Shown here: positions 53,845-64,000 of the stretch, in pieces
Layout of the letters: each line of letters begins with the position of its first letter
Numbering within the stretch: the stretch's first letter is position 1
From: an uncultured Psychrobacter sp.
GTDB lineage: Bacteria; Pseudomonadota; Gammaproteobacteria; Pseudomonadales; Moraxellaceae
Direction: 5' to 3'
Length of the DNA: 64,000 nt
NCBI RefSeq assembly: GCF_947495825.1
Contig: NZ_CANMAH010000001.1
Location: 496,001 to 560,000 of the forward strand
Notes under the pieces: model-generated
Databases searched by the model: none
What the model was told of the DNA's origin: nothing
The model's input: only the letters and a program-made list of their open reading frames with translations
Translations under genes and position numbers: made by a program

Positions 53845-54940
53845 CTACAATCCCGCTTTGAGACTCGCTTCAATAAATTGATCGAGGTCACCATCAAGCA
53901 CCGCGCCGGTGTTAAAAGTTTCAACCCCAGTACGCAAGTCTTTGATACGCGAGTCATCGAGCACGTAAGAGCGAATTTGACTGCCCCAACCGACGTCGGA
54001 TTTATTATCTTCGACCGCTTGTTGTTTTTCCATACGTTTTTGCATCTCAAGCTCATAAAGCTTGGCACGTAGCATTTTCATCGCGGTGGCTTTATTACCA
54101 TGCTGGCTACGCTCATTCTGACAAGTGACTACTACTCCACTTGGCTCATGAGTAATACGCACCGCAGAGTCCGTGGTGTTGACGTGCTGACCGCCCGCGC
54201 CCGATGAGCGATAAGTATCGATACGCAAGTCTGCTGGGTTGATATCAATCTCGACATTATCATCAATTTCAGGCGAGACAAAAACGGCAGCAAATGAAGT
54301 ATGGCGACCATTATTACTATCAAATGGGGACTTACGGACTAAGCGATGCACGCCAATTTCGGTACGTAGCCAGCCAAATGCATAATCGCCTTTGATCTCA
54401 ATCGTTGCCGATTTAATACCAGCGACGCTACCAGAAGATACTTCAATGACATCGACCTTAAAGCCATGCGACTCCGCCCAGCGCGTATACATACGCAGTA
54501 GCATCTCCGCCCAATCCTGCGCTTCCGTGCCGCCACTACCCGATTGAATATCTAAGTAGCAGTTATTCGGATCCATCTCGCCACTAAACATGCGGCGAAA
54601 CTCTAATTCTGCAATGCGCTTCTCCGCATCGTTAAGCTCAGCTTGCACATCAGTAAGTAATGACTCGTCTTCTGCCTCTACCGCCAGCTCTAACATAGCA
54701 GATGCATCTGCTAAGGTAGTCTCAAGTGACACCACAACATCGATGATGCCATCAAGCTGGCTTTTTTCTTTATTTATCTTGGTTGCACGCTCTGGATCAT
54801 TCCATAGCTCAGGGTTTTCTAATTCTAAATTGACTTCTTCTAAGCGTTCTTGCTTGCCATCGAAGTCAAAGATACCTCCGAAGGTCCTGTCCTCGCTCAG
54901 ATAGATCTTTGATTTGTTCTTGATACGGATTGATTTCCAT
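53845..54940 (-). CDS. prfB: Peptide chain release factor 2, with programmed +1 frameshift
   Basis: The gene starts at the ATG at 54940 and reads 24 codons (MEINPYQEQ...GQDLRRYL) to a TGA at 54866-54868. After CTT at 54869-54871 the ribosome slips +1 and continues in the second frame from GAC. The total is about 364 residues, as in E. coli RF2 (365). The slip site CTTTGAC is preceded by the Shine-Dalgarno-like CGGAGGTAT, the known RF2 autoregulation signal. The second part carries the SPF-type motif and GGQ ([15 protein letters not shown]). RF2 reads UGA and UAA. Confidence 0.96.
54863..54884 (-). promoter_or_regulatory. RF2 programmed frameshift signal
   Basis: Minus strand CGGAGGTATCTTTGAC: internal ribosome-binding-like GGAGG, 3-base spacer, then CTT-TGA-C. 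It makes prfB expression fall when RF2 is plentiful. Confidence 0.93.
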
Positions 54941-54976
54941 AGGTTTTCCTGTGTTTATTAAGTAATAGTGTCTATT

Positions 54977-55046
54977 GTAGGCTGGGTTTTTAACCCAGCT
55001 TCAGAACTTTACAAATTTAAAATGCTGGGTTAAAAACCCAGCCTAC
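54977..55046. repeat. Perfect 23-bp inverted repeat with internally palindromic arms
   Basis: GTAGGCTGGGTTTTTAACCCAGC (54977-54999) and its exact reverse complement (55024-55046) flank a 24-base AT-rich loop. Each arm itself contains GCTGGGTT...AACCCAGC. It lies between the HAD gene stop and prfB start. It may act as a transcriptional stop, but it lacks a T-run and looks more like a small mobile repeat element. Confidence 0.9.
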
Positions 55047-55118
55047 GCCAAAAATAATAATTATTAAAAGCGATATTGTAGACTACTCATTGCAATGACG
55101 TTGCTAAATAATGAAAAG

Positions 55119-55826
55119 CTAAATCGACCAATCTTCTACTGCCCAGCGATGAGCGAGCGCATGTGCATGCAATGCATCATCAGGTGACACGCAAATAGCC
55201 ACATCAGCCCAATCTAATAATGGTATGTCATTTTTGGAGTCTGAGTACGCATAAGTTTTTTCAAACTTAACACCCGCTATTTGCTGCTTATCAAGCCATT
55301 TATCAAGATGATAAATCTTACCTGCTTGGAAGTTTGGCTTATCAGTCAATTTGCCAGTATAGCGCTCATCTTTGATTTCAAGCGGTGTGGCAAGCACATT
55401 GGCCTCTGTAATGCCAAATCGCTTGGCAATAGCAGACACCACAAAGTCATTGGTTGCAGAAATAATCACGACATCATGACCTTGCTCAATGTGCTGACAC
55501 AGCACTTCCATCGCTTTTGGACGGATATGAGGCTCGATTTCACTTTTAATATAATCCTCGCGCAATTCGTGCAGTCTATCCATCGGCAAGCTACTCAAAA
55601 ACTGCGCGACAAACTCATTATATTCTGTCGCATCAAGCGTACCTTCGATATAGTCTTGATAAAACTTTTGGTTGGCAGTGCGATATTCGGCTTCATCGAC
55701 AAGATCATGTTTGACGATATATTCGCCCCATAAATAATCGCTATCGACGTCGAGCAACGTGTGGTCTAAGTCGAACAACGCTAAGGTGCGTGCGACAGGA
55801 ACGGTGTCGTCAGTTTTGGTACTCAT
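55119..55826 (-). CDS. HAD-superfamily phosphatase, subfamily IB (SerB-like)
   Basis: A 235-residue protein. The HAD motif I is LFDLDHTLLD (D19, D21), motif II is VVIISATND, and motif IV is YSDSKNDIPLLD. The helical cap between motifs I and II (DEAEYRTANQKFYQDYIEG) is subfamily IB. Relatives include phosphoserine phosphatase and lysophosphatidic-acid or nucleotide phosphatases; the substrate is not predictable. Its ATG has no strong ribosome-binding site. It lies downstream of a gamma-carbonic-anhydrase-like gene on the same strand. Confidence 0.88.
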   Translation of the reverse strand: MSTKTDDTVPVARTLALFDLDHTLLDVDSDYLWGEYIVKHDLVDEAEYRTANQKFYQDYIEGTLDATEYNEFVAQFLSSLPMDRLHELREDYIKSEIEPHIRPKAMEVLCQHIEQGHDVVIISATNDFVVSAIAKRFGITEANVLATPLEIKDERYTGKLTDKPNFQAGKIYHLDKWLDKQQIAGVKFEKTYAYSDSKNDIPLLDWADVAICVSPDDALHAHALAHRWAVEDWSI

Positions 55827-55934
55827 ATTAAAAAACTCATGAAAGTAGATGTTGGTTAGGACGTTTAGATATCGCTAAATTGGTTGATATAGCCAATACT
55901 AAGTAAAATGGATACGTTAGGTTATGACGCGCGG

Positions 55935-56471
55935 CTATTCTGGCTGTTCAATCTCTTTTAGACCGGTTTTAAACTTCTGGCAACGCGCTGCATAATGCAT
56001 AGCAGATTCTTTTAGCATAGCTACTTGATCATCAGTCAGGGTTTTCACTACTTTTGCTGGGGCGCCCATAACTAACGAGTTATCTGGAATCTGTTTGCCC
56101 TCAGTGACCAAAGCTTTTGCACCAATGATGCAATTTTTGCCAATTTTGACGTTGTTTAACACTACAGCGCCGATGCCAATCAGACTATTATCATCCACTT
56201 CGCAGCCGTGCAACATAGCTAAATGACCGATAGTAACATAATTGCCAATTTTGACTTCAATACCTTCATCGGTATGGATAACGCTATTCTCCTGCACATT
56301 ACTATAATCGCCAATATGAATGCGCTCGTTATCACCGCGAATGACCGCCCCAAACCAAATACTGGCTTGATGACCTAAGTAAACGTCACCGATGACACGT
56401 GCTGAATCTGCAACCCAACCGTTGAATGGACTAGCAAACTCAGGGGTTTTGTCTAAATACTGATAAATCAT
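55935..56471 (-). CDS. Gamma-carbonic-anhydrase-family hexapeptide protein
   Basis: A 178-residue left-handed beta-helix protein: GAVIRGDNERIHIGDYSNVQENSV opens the repeat, and the metal-binding His triad is H66 (VIHTDEG), H83 (IGHLA) and H88 (MLHGCEV). GAPAKVVKTL closes it. Members (YrdA/PaaY type) have been reported as carbonic anhydrases or thioesterases, and many are inactive as such. It is a common chromosomal gene. Separated by 108 bases from the HAD gene. Confidence 0.9.
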   Translation of the reverse strand: MIYQYLDKTPEFASPFNGWVADSARVIGDVYLGHQASIWFGAVIRGDNERIHIGDYSNVQENSVIHTDEGIEVKIGNYVTIGHLAMLHGCEVDDNSLIGIGAVVLNNVKIGKNCIIGAKALVTEGKQIPDNSLVMGAPAKVVKTLTDDQVAMLKESAMHYAARCQKFKTGLKEIEQPE

Positions 56472-56967
56472 AACGAATCCTTGTTTTAATTGTACGTGTT
56501 GACTTTATGGTTTAGTAGATATAATTAAGTGCCGTCCATTGTGGCAAAGCTATGTCGTAAAATCCAGCCGTTTTGATAGAAGGCTTATAGTTATATCAAC
56601 TTTAAGTAGTCAGTTAGATATCTTAAAGCTTAGGTTATTTTTGATTTTTGGAGGGATCAGTTCAACTATTATTTGATAAGTGCTTATTAACCTCGCTAAT
56701 CGGCTAGCTATATTGGCATATATTGTATATAATGCGCAAAATCTGTGCCTAAGCGAGCGGACATGATGCAAGTTACCTATTCACTACCCAGTGAGTTTTG
56801 TAGTTTTCATCAATAATGTCTTCTCGCTTTTTTGTGGAAAATTTTTGACTTTAGCCCTTTTTTATTCTGGTTTTGACGGCAGTTTTAACAGTATAAAAAG
56901 CGTCTATAAGCCAATATTTGAACCAACATATTATTATGGCACTCACAAATAATAGCGGAGGCAACCC
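56472..56967. other. carA upstream region
   Basis: About 500 bases without a gene between the gamma-CA gene and carA. A TATAAT at 56729-56734 is a candidate -10 but lacks a good -35. A pyrimidine or arginine control signal could not be recognised. Confidence 0.4.
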
Positions 56968-58209
56968 TTGAATTCATCGGCAGAAGTACAAGCAATTTTG
57001 GCACTAGCAGACGGTACGATTTTTCGCGGTGTCAGTATCGGCAGTCTTGGTCATCGTGTCGGCGAAGTGGTCTTTAATACAGCCATGACAGGGTACCAAG
57101 AGATCCTGACTGACCCAAGCTACGCACGTCAATTAGTCACTCTCACCTACCCGCACATTGGTAATACTGGTACCAATGCTGAAGATGTCGAGTCTGGTAA
57201 TGGACACCAAGTATGGGCAGATGGCCTGATCATTCGTGATGCCACCATGGCAACATCCAACTTTCGCAACTCCCAATCACTAAGCGATTATCTACAAACC
57301 CATGACACTGTCGCCATCGCTGACATTGATACCCGCCAATTGACCCGCTTATTACGTGATAAAGGCGCACAAAACGGTTGTATCATGACCGCATCTAATG
57401 GCACAACGATTAGCACTGATGACGAACAACAAGCTATTAAACTGGCGCAAGAATTTGCTGGTATTGAAGGCATGGACTTGGCCAAAGAATGTTGTACGCC
57501 GACGATGTTTGAGTGGACAGCGGGCAGCTGGGATTTGTCAGACACCTTACTCAACCGTGATGTGCCTGGTAGTCATGATAGCGGCACAGGCGGCTTCTTT
57601 AAGCAGTTAGGTACACATGTGGACACAACATATAATGTCGTCGCCTACGACTTTGGTAGTAAAACCAATATTTTGCGTATGCTGGTCGACCGCGGCTGTC
57701 ATGTGACAGTGGTACCAGCGCAAACGCCGATCAAAGACGTGCTATCGATGAACCCAGATGGTATTTTCTTATCAAATGGTCCTGGCGATCCTGCTGCTTG
57801 CGATTACGCTATCGACGCGGTACGTCACATCATTGAAGAGACTGATATTCCAACCTTTGGTATTTGCCTAGGTCACCAGCTCATCGGTCTTGCCAGCGGT
57901 GCTAACACCATCAAGATGAAAACTGGACATCACGGTGCCAACCATCCAGTACAGGACTTAGCAGCTGGGACGGTTATGATTACCAGCCAAAACCATGGTT
58001 TTGCGATTGATGAAGACACGCTGCCTGACAACGTTGAATCAACGCATCGCTCGCTATTTGACGGCACTAACCAAGGGATTGAGCTGACCAATAAGCCTGT
58101 CTTTAGCTTTCAAGGTCACCCAGAAGCTAGTCCTGGTCCACATGATGCTGCGCCACTATTTGATAAATTTGCAGATATGATGGCAGCTGCTAAAACGGCT
58201 AAAGCTTAA
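56968..58209 (+). CDS. carA: Carbamoyl-phosphate synthase small subunit
   Basis: A 413-residue glutamine amidotransferase subunit. The N-terminal domain reads [14 protein letters not shown]. The catalytic Cys is C300 in FGICLGHQL and the His is in [11 protein letters not shown]. The start codon is TTG at 56968, supported by AGCGGAGG six bases before; the family N-terminus begins right there. Residues 182-215 contain an insertion compared with E. coli CarA (382 residues). It supplies ammonia to CarB; the product feeds arginine and pyrimidine synthesis. Confidence 0.96.
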   Translation: MNSSAEVQAILALADGTIFRGVSIGSLGHRVGEVVFNTAMTGYQEILTDPSYARQLVTLTYPHIGNTGTNAEDVESGNGHQVWADGLIIRDATMATSNFRNSQSLSDYLQTHDTVAIADIDTRQLTRLLRDKGAQNGCIMTASNGTTISTDDEQQAIKLAQEFAGIEGMDLAKECCTPTMFEWTAGSWDLSDTLLNRDVPGSHDSGTGGFFKQLGTHVDTTYNVVAYDFGSKTNILRMLVDRGCHVTVVPAQTPIKDVLSMNPDGIFLSNGPGDPAACDYAIDAVRHIIEETDIPTFGICLGHQLIGLASGANTIKMKTGHHGANHPVQDLAAGTVMITSQNHGFAIDEDTLPDNVESTHRSLFDGTNQGIELTNKPVFSFQGHPEASPGPHDAAPLFDKFADMMAAAKTAKA

Positions 58210-58375
58210 AGTCTTGATAAACAGTCATTAACCGTCAGTAGATAGTCAACTGTCGAACAATAAATATAACGCTTGAATCACCAATAGCGGCTAAAGCGTT
58301 ATCATACAAAACATGATAAACCCTATAAACGTATAGATTCACTAAAATATCATTTAAACGAAGGTAGCCCTAACT

Positions 58376-61300
58376 ATGCCAAAACGTACCGACATAAAAA
58401 GCATTCTTATCATTGGCGCAGGCCCTATCGTCATCGGTCAAGCGTGTGAGTTTGACTACTCAGGCGCGCAGGCGTGTAAAGCACTACGCGAGGAAGGCTA
58501 CCGCGTCATCTTGGTCAACTCAAACCCTGCCACCATCATGACCGACCCTGTTATGGCTGACGCAACTTATATCGAGCCAATCACTTGGCAGACGGTTGAG
58601 CAAATCATCGCCACTGAGCGTCCTGACGCTATCTTGCCCACAATGGGCGGCCAGACCGCACTTAACTGTGCGCTAGACTTGGACAAGCATGGCGTGTTGA
58701 CCAAATATAACTGCGAGCTGATTGGTGCCACCAAAGACGCTATCGAGATGGCAGAAGACCGCGAACTATTTGACCAAGCTATGAAACGTATCGGTCTTGA
58801 ATGTCCGCGTGCTGAAACTGCTGAAACCATGGAAGAGGCCTTTGCTACCCAAGAAAAGATGGGCTACCCATGTATCATCCGTCCATCATTTACTATGGGC
58901 GGCTCAGGCGGCGGTATCGCCTATAACCGCGATGAGTTTATCGAAATCTGCGAGCGCGGTTTTGATTTATCACCCAACCATCAATTGCTTATCGATGAGT
59001 CATTAATTGGCTGGAAAGAGTATGAGATGGAAGTGGTGCGTGACAAAAACGACAACTGCATCATCATCTGTGCCATTGAAAACTTTGATCCTATGGGCGT
59101 ACACACGGGCGACTCAATCACTGTCGCCCCAGCTCAAACCTTGACCGATAAAGAATACCAAATCATGCGTAATGCCTCGCTTGCGGTACTACGTGAGATC
59201 GGCGTCGAAACTGGTGGCTCAAACGTGCAGTTCGGTATCAACCCAAATACTGGCCGCATGGTCGTCATCGAGATGAACCCACGCGTATCACGCTCATCGG
59301 CACTGGCCTCAAAAGCCACAGGTTTCCCGATTGCCAAAATCGCTGCAAAGTTAGCCGTTGGTTATACCCTAGATGAATTGCAAAACGACATCACAGGCGG
59401 CAAAACGCCAGCCAGCTTTGAGCCTGCGCTTGACTATGTTGTCACCAAGATTCCGCGCTTTAACTTCGAAAAATTCCCACAAGCGGACAACATCCTATCG
59501 ACACAAATGAAGTCGGTCGGCGAAGTCATGGCAATCGGTCGTAACTTCCAAGAGTCGATGCAAAAAGCCCTGCGCGGCATGGAAACAGGCGCTGACGGTT
59601 TTGACGAGCAAATCGATCTGGCAACAGTACCTGCTGATAAAGCGCGTTCTGAGATTGTCAATCGTCTAACCATCCCAACGCCTGAACGTATTTATTATCT
59701 TGCTGATGCGTTTCGAGTGGGTATGAGTGTCGATGACGTCTTTAACTACACCAAAATTGACCCATGGTTTTTGGTACAAATCGAAGATATCGTCAAAACT
59801 GAAGCACAAGTTAAAACCTTAGGCTTTGGCGGCTTAACTGAACAAAACATGCGTAGCTTTAAGCGTAAAGGCTTATCAGACCTGCGTTTAGCCAAACTAC
59901 TTGGCATATCACAAAAGCAATTACGCAAAAAACGTTGGGATTTAAACGTTTATCCGGTTTACAAGCGCGTCGATACCTGTGCGGCTGAATTTGCCACCAG
60001 CACCGCCTACATGTACTCAACCTACGATAGTGAATGCGAAGCCAACCCAACTGATAAGAAAAAAATCATGGTGATCGGCGGTGGTCCTAACCGTATCGGT
60101 CAAGGCATTGAGTTTGACTATTGCTGTGTACACGCAGCGCTTGCCATGCGCGAAGACGGCTATGAAACCATCATGGTCAACTGTAACCCAGAAACGGTCT
60201 CAACCGACTATGACACCTCAGACCGCCTCTACTTTGAGCCCATCACACTAGAAGATGTGCTTGAGATCGTGCGTATCGAAAACCCAGACGGCGTCATCGT
60301 ACAGTTTGGTGGGCAGACGCCATTGAAACTGGCGCGCGCATTAGAGTCTGCTGGCGTAAAAATCATCGGTACCAGTCCTGATGCAATTGACCGCGCTGAA
60401 GATCGTGAACGCTTCCAGCATATGATTCAACAGTTAAATTTGGTGCAACCATCAAATGCTCTAGCAACCAGTTTAGAAGATGGTTTGGTCAAAGCCAAAG
60501 ACGTCGGCTATCCGTTAGTCGTTCGTCCATCATACGTCTTGGGCGGCCGCGCGATGGAAATCGTCTATAACGAAGACGAGCTAAGACACTACTTACGCAC
60601 TGCCGTACGAGCATCAAATGAAGCGCCAGTCCTATTAGATCGCTTTTTGGATGATGCTATCGAAGTCGATGTCGACTGTGTTTGTGATGGTAATGACGTC
60701 GTGATTGGCGGTATCATGCAGCATATCGAACAAGCAGGCGTGCACTCTGGCGACTCGGCATGTTCATTACCGCCTTACTCATTATCAAATGAGCTTTGCG
60801 ATCAAATGCGTGCGCAAACGGTGGCGATGGCAAAAGAGCTTGGCGTGGTCGGCCTGATGAACGTACAGTTCGCGGTAAAAGGCGACACCGTTTATATCCT
60901 TGAGGTCAACCCACGTGCCGCTCGTACCGTGCCGTTTGTCTCTAAATGCATTGGTACGTCATTAGCACAAGTGGCAGCGCGCTGTATGGCTGGCACTTCG
61001 CTTAAGGATCAAGGCTTTACTAAAGAGATTGTCCCTGCATTCTACGCAGTAAAAGAAGCGGTATTCCCATTTGCCAAATTCCCTGGTGTTGACCCAATCT
61101 TGAGTCCTGAAATGAAGTCGACTGGTGAAGTTATGGGCGTGGGCAAAACCTTTGGCGAAGCGTTTTATAAGGCTATTATCGGTAGTAACGAGCGCCTGCC
61201 AGGTTTACCAACGGCGGGTGAAACCAAGACTGTCTTTATCTCAGTCCGTGATAGCGACAAGGCACAAATCGCTCCTATCGCGCGCCAATTGTCAGACTTT

Positions 61301-61639
61301 GGATTTGATATCGTTGCTACTACTGGTACCCAAAAAGTACTGAGCGATGCGGGTATTGAATGTAAGAAAATTAATAAGGTCACCGAAGGCCGTCCGCATA
61401 TCGTCGATGCCTTGAAAAACGGCAAAATTGACCTTATTATTAACACAACCGAAGGCAAGCAGGCGCAAGAGGATTCGTTCTCCATCCGTCGCAGTGCGCT
61501 ACAAGGTAAAGTATTTTATGTCACAACCTTAGGTGCAGCAGATGCTGTTTGTAAATCTTATGCCATTGACTTGCCATTTGACGTGTATAAGTTACAAGAT
61601 TTGCATGAGCAAGCAAAGGTAGTTGACGCGACTGAATAA
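58376..61639 (+). CDS. carB: Carbamoyl-phosphate synthase large subunit
   Basis: A 1087-residue protein with two homologous ATP-grasp halves: [18 protein letters not shown] at the start and the matching [17 protein letters not shown] near residue 569. Residue blocks [14 protein letters not shown] and [14 protein letters not shown] are the carboxyphosphate and carbamate ATP-binding loops. The C-terminal MGS-like domain (from about 950) holds the allosteric site. It starts 166 bases after carA. It makes carbamoyl phosphate from bicarbonate, ammonia and two ATP. Confidence 0.98.
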   Translation: MPKRTDIKSILIIGAGPIVIGQACEFDYSGAQACKALREEGYRVILVNSNPATIMTDPVMADATYIEPITWQTVEQIIATERPDAILPTMGGQTALNCALDLDKHGVLTKYNCELIGATKDAIEMAEDRELFDQAMKRIGLECPRAETAETMEEAFATQEKMGYPCIIRPSFTMGGSGGGIAYNRDEFIEICERGFDLSPNHQLLIDESLIGWKEYEMEVVRDKNDNCIIICAIENFDPMGVHTGDSITVAPAQTLTDKEYQIMRNASLAVLREIGVETGGSNVQFGINPNTGRMVVIEMNPRVSRSSALASKATGFPIAKIAAKLAVGYTLDELQNDITGGKTPASFEPALDYVVTKIPRFNFEKFPQADNILSTQMKSVGEVMAIGRNFQESMQKALRGMETGADGFDEQIDLATVPADKARSEIVNRLTIPTPERIYYLADAFRVGMSVDDVFNYTKIDPWFLVQIEDIVKTEAQVKTLGFGGLTEQNMRSFKRKGLSDLRLAKLLGISQKQLRKKRWDLNVYPVYKRVDTCAAEFATSTAYMYSTYDSECEANPTDKKKIMVIGGGPNRIGQGIEFDYCCVHAALAMREDGYETIMVNCNPETVSTDYDTSDRLYFEPITLEDVLEIVRIENPDGVIVQFGGQTPLKLARALESAGVKIIGTSPDAIDRAEDRERFQHMIQQLNLVQPSNALATSLEDGLVKAKDVGYPLVVRPSYVLGGRAMEIVYNEDELRHYLRTAVRASNEAPVLLDRFLDDAIEVDVDCVCDGNDVVIGGIMQHIEQAGVHSGDSACSLPPYSLSNELCDQMRAQTVAMAKELGVVGLMNVQFAVKGDTVYILEVNPRAARTVPFVSKCIGTSLAQVAARCMAGTSLKDQGFTKEIVPAFYAVKEAVFPFAKFPGVDPILSPEMKSTGEVMGVGKTFGEAFYKAIIGSNERLPGLPTAGETKTVFISVRDSDKAQIAPIARQLSDFGFDIVATTGTQKVLSDAGIECKKINKVTEGRPHIVDALKNGKIDLIINTTEGKQAQEDSFSIRRSALQGKVFYVTTLGAADAVCKSYAIDLPFDVYKLQDLHEQAKVVDATE

Positions 61640-61684
61640 ATTCAGTAGATTAACTATATTCGTAACCTTAATAGTATAACTTTT

Positions 61685-61720
61685 AAAAAGCATAGTGGCT
61701 TAACTGCGACTATGCTTTTT
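61685..61720 (+). terminator. Terminator after carB
   Basis: AAAAAGCATAG/CTATGCTTTTT stem (61686-61720) with a 13-base loop, 46 bases after the carB stop. Confidence 0.85.
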
Positions 61721-61884
61721 ATCACGTAAGCTTACTGTAAGATGCTATATCAATTGTTAGATCATTAACGTTTTAAGATTAAACAGCGCAAACATCACCT
61801 TTTTTATATTTCACATTTATTGCGATAACACCGACACCATCTCATTATGAGGTGGTGTGATGTTATTGGTTTAAGGAAAAAAAC

Positions 61885-62361
61885 ATGCAACGTTACCCTA
61901 TGACTCCACAAGGACATGCTGCTTTAGAAGCCGAATTAAAACAGCTAAAAAGTGTCGACCGTCCACGTATTACTGCTTCTATCGCTGAAGCTCGCGAGCA
62001 CGGCGACTTGAAGGAAAATGCTGAGTACCATGCCGCACGCGAGCAGCAAGGATTTTGTGAAGCACGTATTCGCGATATCGAAGCCAAGCTTGGCGCAGCA
62101 CAGGTCATCGATCCGTCGACCTTGCCAAAAGATGGTCGTGTGGTGTTTGGTGTCACTGTTGTCATCGAAAATATGGACACTGAAGAAGAGAAGCGTTATA
62201 AGATCGTCGGCGATGACGAAGCTGATTTTAAAGCGGGTAAAATCTCTGTCAACTCACCGATTGCTCGTGGCTTGATCGGTAAGTTTGAAGGCGATGAGGC
62301 ACGTATTGAAACACCAAAAGGTGTGGTTGAATATGAAGTGATGGAAGTCATTTATAACTAG
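61885..62361 (+). CDS. greA: Transcript cleavage factor GreA
   Basis: A 158-residue protein, the standard GreA length. The N-terminal coiled coil contains the tip acids ([27 protein letters not shown] and E at the tip), and the C-terminal domain ends [11 protein letters not shown]. It rescues backtracked RNA polymerase. AAGGAAAAAA precedes the ATG. It has its own promoter region and terminator, although it follows carAB as in other proteobacteria. Confidence 0.97.
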   Translation: MQRYPMTPQGHAALEAELKQLKSVDRPRITASIAEAREHGDLKENAEYHAAREQQGFCEARIRDIEAKLGAAQVIDPSTLPKDGRVVFGVTVVIENMDTEEEKRYKIVGDDEADFKAGKISVNSPIARGLIGKFEGDEARIETPKGVVEYEVMEVIYN

Positions 62362-62663
62362 TGCTAACGCTAGTTACGTCAGATATTGGTTTTTAGTTAT
62401 TGGTTATAATAGTTTTTGATGACTGCTTATCGTTTGTCGATTACACAATTGTTCTTTATTATTAGAACTTTTTGAGTGCATAATTGTTAAGACTTACTTT
62501 AGTATGACTTGTAAAAATTGACAGCTAGGCAATTATATTGTCGGTTGTTTTTTGCCCCTTGCCCTTGTGAGCTGACATACTCTATATCGTCAGCTTACAA
62601 GGGTTTTTATATCTTTGTCATTTATATTAGTTTTACTTATTATTCATTGAAAGGACTCACATT
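62362..62663. other. Spacer after greA with terminator, no gene
   Basis: 302 bases without coding potential. They contain the greA terminator at 62562-62608 and the upstream region of the secreted protein gene, with AAAGGACTCAC before its ATG. Confidence 0.5.
62562..62608 (+). terminator. Terminator after greA
   Basis: CCCTTGTGAGCTGAC/GTCAGCTTACAAGGG (15 bases, one mismatch), followed by TTTTT. Confidence 0.88.
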
Positions 62664-63596
62664 ATGACGACTAGCCTTGTCGCCACAAACAGACGTAACA
62701 ACATCAAACCGATATATATCAGCACTACTCTTGTTAGCATCTTGACTGGCTTTGTGCTCACTACTTCTACTGCGAACGCTGCACCCGAGGTGGCTATTAG
62801 CCATCCTAACAATGGCACTACTACCGTAGTTGAGCATTATACTGACGGTAAAACAGCTACTATTACTGCGACGCCGCATGGTATTACTATGCAAGATGGC
62901 GTGCCATTTTCGACCACTAAAATCTCTACGATCCCGCGTTATACTATTCATCATGGCACTACTCAAGGCAGTACAACTATCACGACACTTCCAGTCAATA
63001 CCATACCAGTGACCAAGCAAGTAACTCAAGCAGGTGTCTTGACGACTCCTGTAAATACAGTGGCCCAAGTGCTACCTGTCACTCATAATAATGAGATGCC
63101 TGTTATAGCTCAGACAACTATCAGTCAGTCAGCTAATGACCAGATCGTTATCGGTCAACCTGCTAGCAATCAATTGTTAACGACGACTTTAGATAATTTA
63201 CAGTTGACCCCAACGTTTAGTACCCCTGGCATTGTCAATGCTCAGACTAAAGTCATGAAGATATTAAAAAATAAAAACGGCCGTGAAGTGGCCGTACCAG
63301 CCAATCATGTCGCGCCAGGCGATGTCATTGAATACCACACCACTTATAACAATATCACCGCGCAGCCTGTTAATGATATCAATGCCATGGTTTCACTGCC
63401 AAATAATGTACAGCTAGTATCACTAAATAGCCCTCTACCCACGCTTGCGACTACTGACGGTGACAGCTATCAAACCATTCAGCAAGTTGGTAATACCGTT
63501 GTTATCCAAGAGAACTATTCTGGTCTTAAGTGGAACTTGGCCAATCTTGATGCAAATGCGCCACAGACTGTGATCATACGCGCTAAAGTTCAATAA
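62664..63596 (+). CDS. Secreted Thr-rich protein with DUF11-like C-terminus
   Basis: A 310-residue protein. A basic N-terminus (RRNNIKP), a hydrophobic helix and the cleavage-site-like ANAAPE (about 34-39) make a Sec signal peptide. The middle is Thr/Val/Ile-rich with short imperfect repeats (VTKQVTQAG, LTTPVNTVAQ). Residues 205-310 look like a beta-sandwich of the DUF11 type (PANHVAPGDVIEYHTTYNN, VVIQENYSGLKWNL). No catalytic motif. It would be a surface or periplasmic protein of unknown function. Confidence 0.75.
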   Translation: MTTSLVATNRRNNIKPIYISTTLVSILTGFVLTTSTANAAPEVAISHPNNGTTTVVEHYTDGKTATITATPHGITMQDGVPFSTTKISTIPRYTIHHGTTQGSTTITTLPVNTIPVTKQVTQAGVLTTPVNTVAQVLPVTHNNEMPVIAQTTISQSANDQIVIGQPASNQLLTTTLDNLQLTPTFSTPGIVNAQTKVMKILKNKNGREVAVPANHVAPGDVIEYHTTYNNITAQPVNDINAMVSLPNNVQLVSLNSPLPTLATTDGDSYQTIQQVGNTVVIQENYSGLKWNLANLDANAPQTVIIRAKVQ

Positions 63597-63639
63597 AAAT
63601 GTAGCGGAATTTAAAACTTGAAAACCGTTAAACTTGATA

Positions 63640-63682
63640 AAAGGTCTTGTCTGCTATTTTAATAGTCAATAAGGCCTTTTTT
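63640..63682 (+). terminator. Possible terminator after the secreted-protein gene
   Basis: AAAGGTCTTG and TAAGGCCTTT pair imperfectly (3 mismatches or wobble) before TTTTTTT. Weak stem but strong T-run. Confidence 0.5.
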
Positions 63683-63790
63683 TATACGACACTACCTGTC
63701 GTGTTATATCCCTAATTCTTCTATAAATCCAATGACTTAGCGTTAATTTTGATAAAATAGTACTCTACTAATGAATGGGCACTATAACTT

Positions 63791-64000
63791 ATGGCAACCA
63801 TCAATTACGATCGATTACAAGGTAAATTGAACATCTTAGCCGACGCCGCTAAGTATGATGTTTCTTGCTCATCATCGAGTGGCACGCGTAAAAATCAAGG
63901 TGGCGGACTCGGTGACGCTTCTGCGACAGGCATCTGTCACAGCTATACCGAAGACGGTCGCTGCGTGAGTTTGCTTAAAATCTTACTGACCAATCACTGT
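63791..64000 (+). CDS. Putative DNA modification/repair radical SAM protein, N-terminal part
   Basis: The frame is open from the ATG at 63791 to the window edge (70 codons). It reads KLNILADAAKYDVSCSSSSG, then GICHSYTEDGRCVSLLKILLTNHC. This matches the start of the family annotated as putative DNA modification/repair radical SAM protein, where the CxxxCxxC cluster follows directly after LLTN.C. The cluster itself is cut off by the edge, so only the family call is possible. Confidence 0.85.
   Translation, partial: MATINYDRLQGKLNILADAAKYDVSCSSSSGTRKNQGGGLGDASATGICHSYTEDGRCVSLLKILLTNHC

Noticed and set aside
54735-54940. prfB as a broken gene because of the early TGA
   Set aside because: The CTTTGAC slip site with upstream GGAGG is the well-known programmed frameshift of RF2, so the gene is intact.

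Overview
The window looks like a chromosome segment of a gammaproteobacterium of the Moraxellaceae, most likely Psychrobacter. The reasons are the fused RNase HI / DNA polymerase III epsilon gene, the rnhA-dnaQ / fimL-like / nudC neighbourhood, tandem BCCT osmolyte transporters, a stand-alone RnfB-like ferredoxin beside nth, moderate-to-low GC and AT-rich spacers. This rests on gene content only; no database search was possible.

Bases 1 to about 23,260 are accessory DNA and read as the right part of an integrated element or defence island. On the minus strand there is a type I restriction-modification operon: a half-size HsdS-like protein, HsdM, HsdS, HsdR, then a DUF262/GmrS-like gene cut by the window edge. 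A divergent EVE-like/HNH gene, a candidate modification-dependent nuclease, follows. Next come decayed IS256 and IS5 transposase pieces, then a four-gene minus-strand operon: AAA+ ATPase, a 430-residue helical protein of unknown family, a ZorA-like MotA-type channel with a long tail, and a ZorB-like MotB/OmpA protein. This operon resembles Zorya but carries none of the accessory genes I know for Zorya types I-III, and it is the best candidate here for an undescribed system. A recombination/replication module follows (AlpA regulator, cysteine-containing RDF-like protein, YqaJ nuclease, DUF932 protein, zinc ribbon, YagK/YfjJ-type protein with an HUH-like motif), in which most genes have their own intrinsic terminator. 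An acidic protein with a 15-bp repeat tract and a 19-base sequence like the 3' end of tRNA-Leu(UAA), a putative attachment site, close the element. No integrase gene is visible.

From about 23,500 onward the content is mostly ordinary chromosome: small lipoproteins, a 48-residue cysteine-rich metallothionein-like protein next to a decayed second copy of the alpA 3' end, a Tat-exported LD-carboxypeptidase, DUF1232, rnhA-dnaQ fusion, fimL-like, nudC, rnfB-like, nth, metK, DUF3144 and a Kazal-like lipoprotein. Three tandem BCCT transporters follow; the third has an in-frame TGA in place of a conserved Trp. Then come a PQQ-type sugar dehydrogenase, clpB with a sigma-32-like promoter, an acyltransferase-SGNH protein, a 3-hydroxyacyl-CoA dehydrogenase-like SDR and an acyl-CoA synthetase, topoisomerase IB, ppnP, prfB with its programmed frameshift, a HAD phosphatase, a gamma-carbonic-anhydrase-like protein, carA-carB, greA, a secreted Thr-rich protein, and the start of a radical SAM DNA modification/repair-type protein. 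I saw no complete tRNA or rRNA gene and no CRISPR array.
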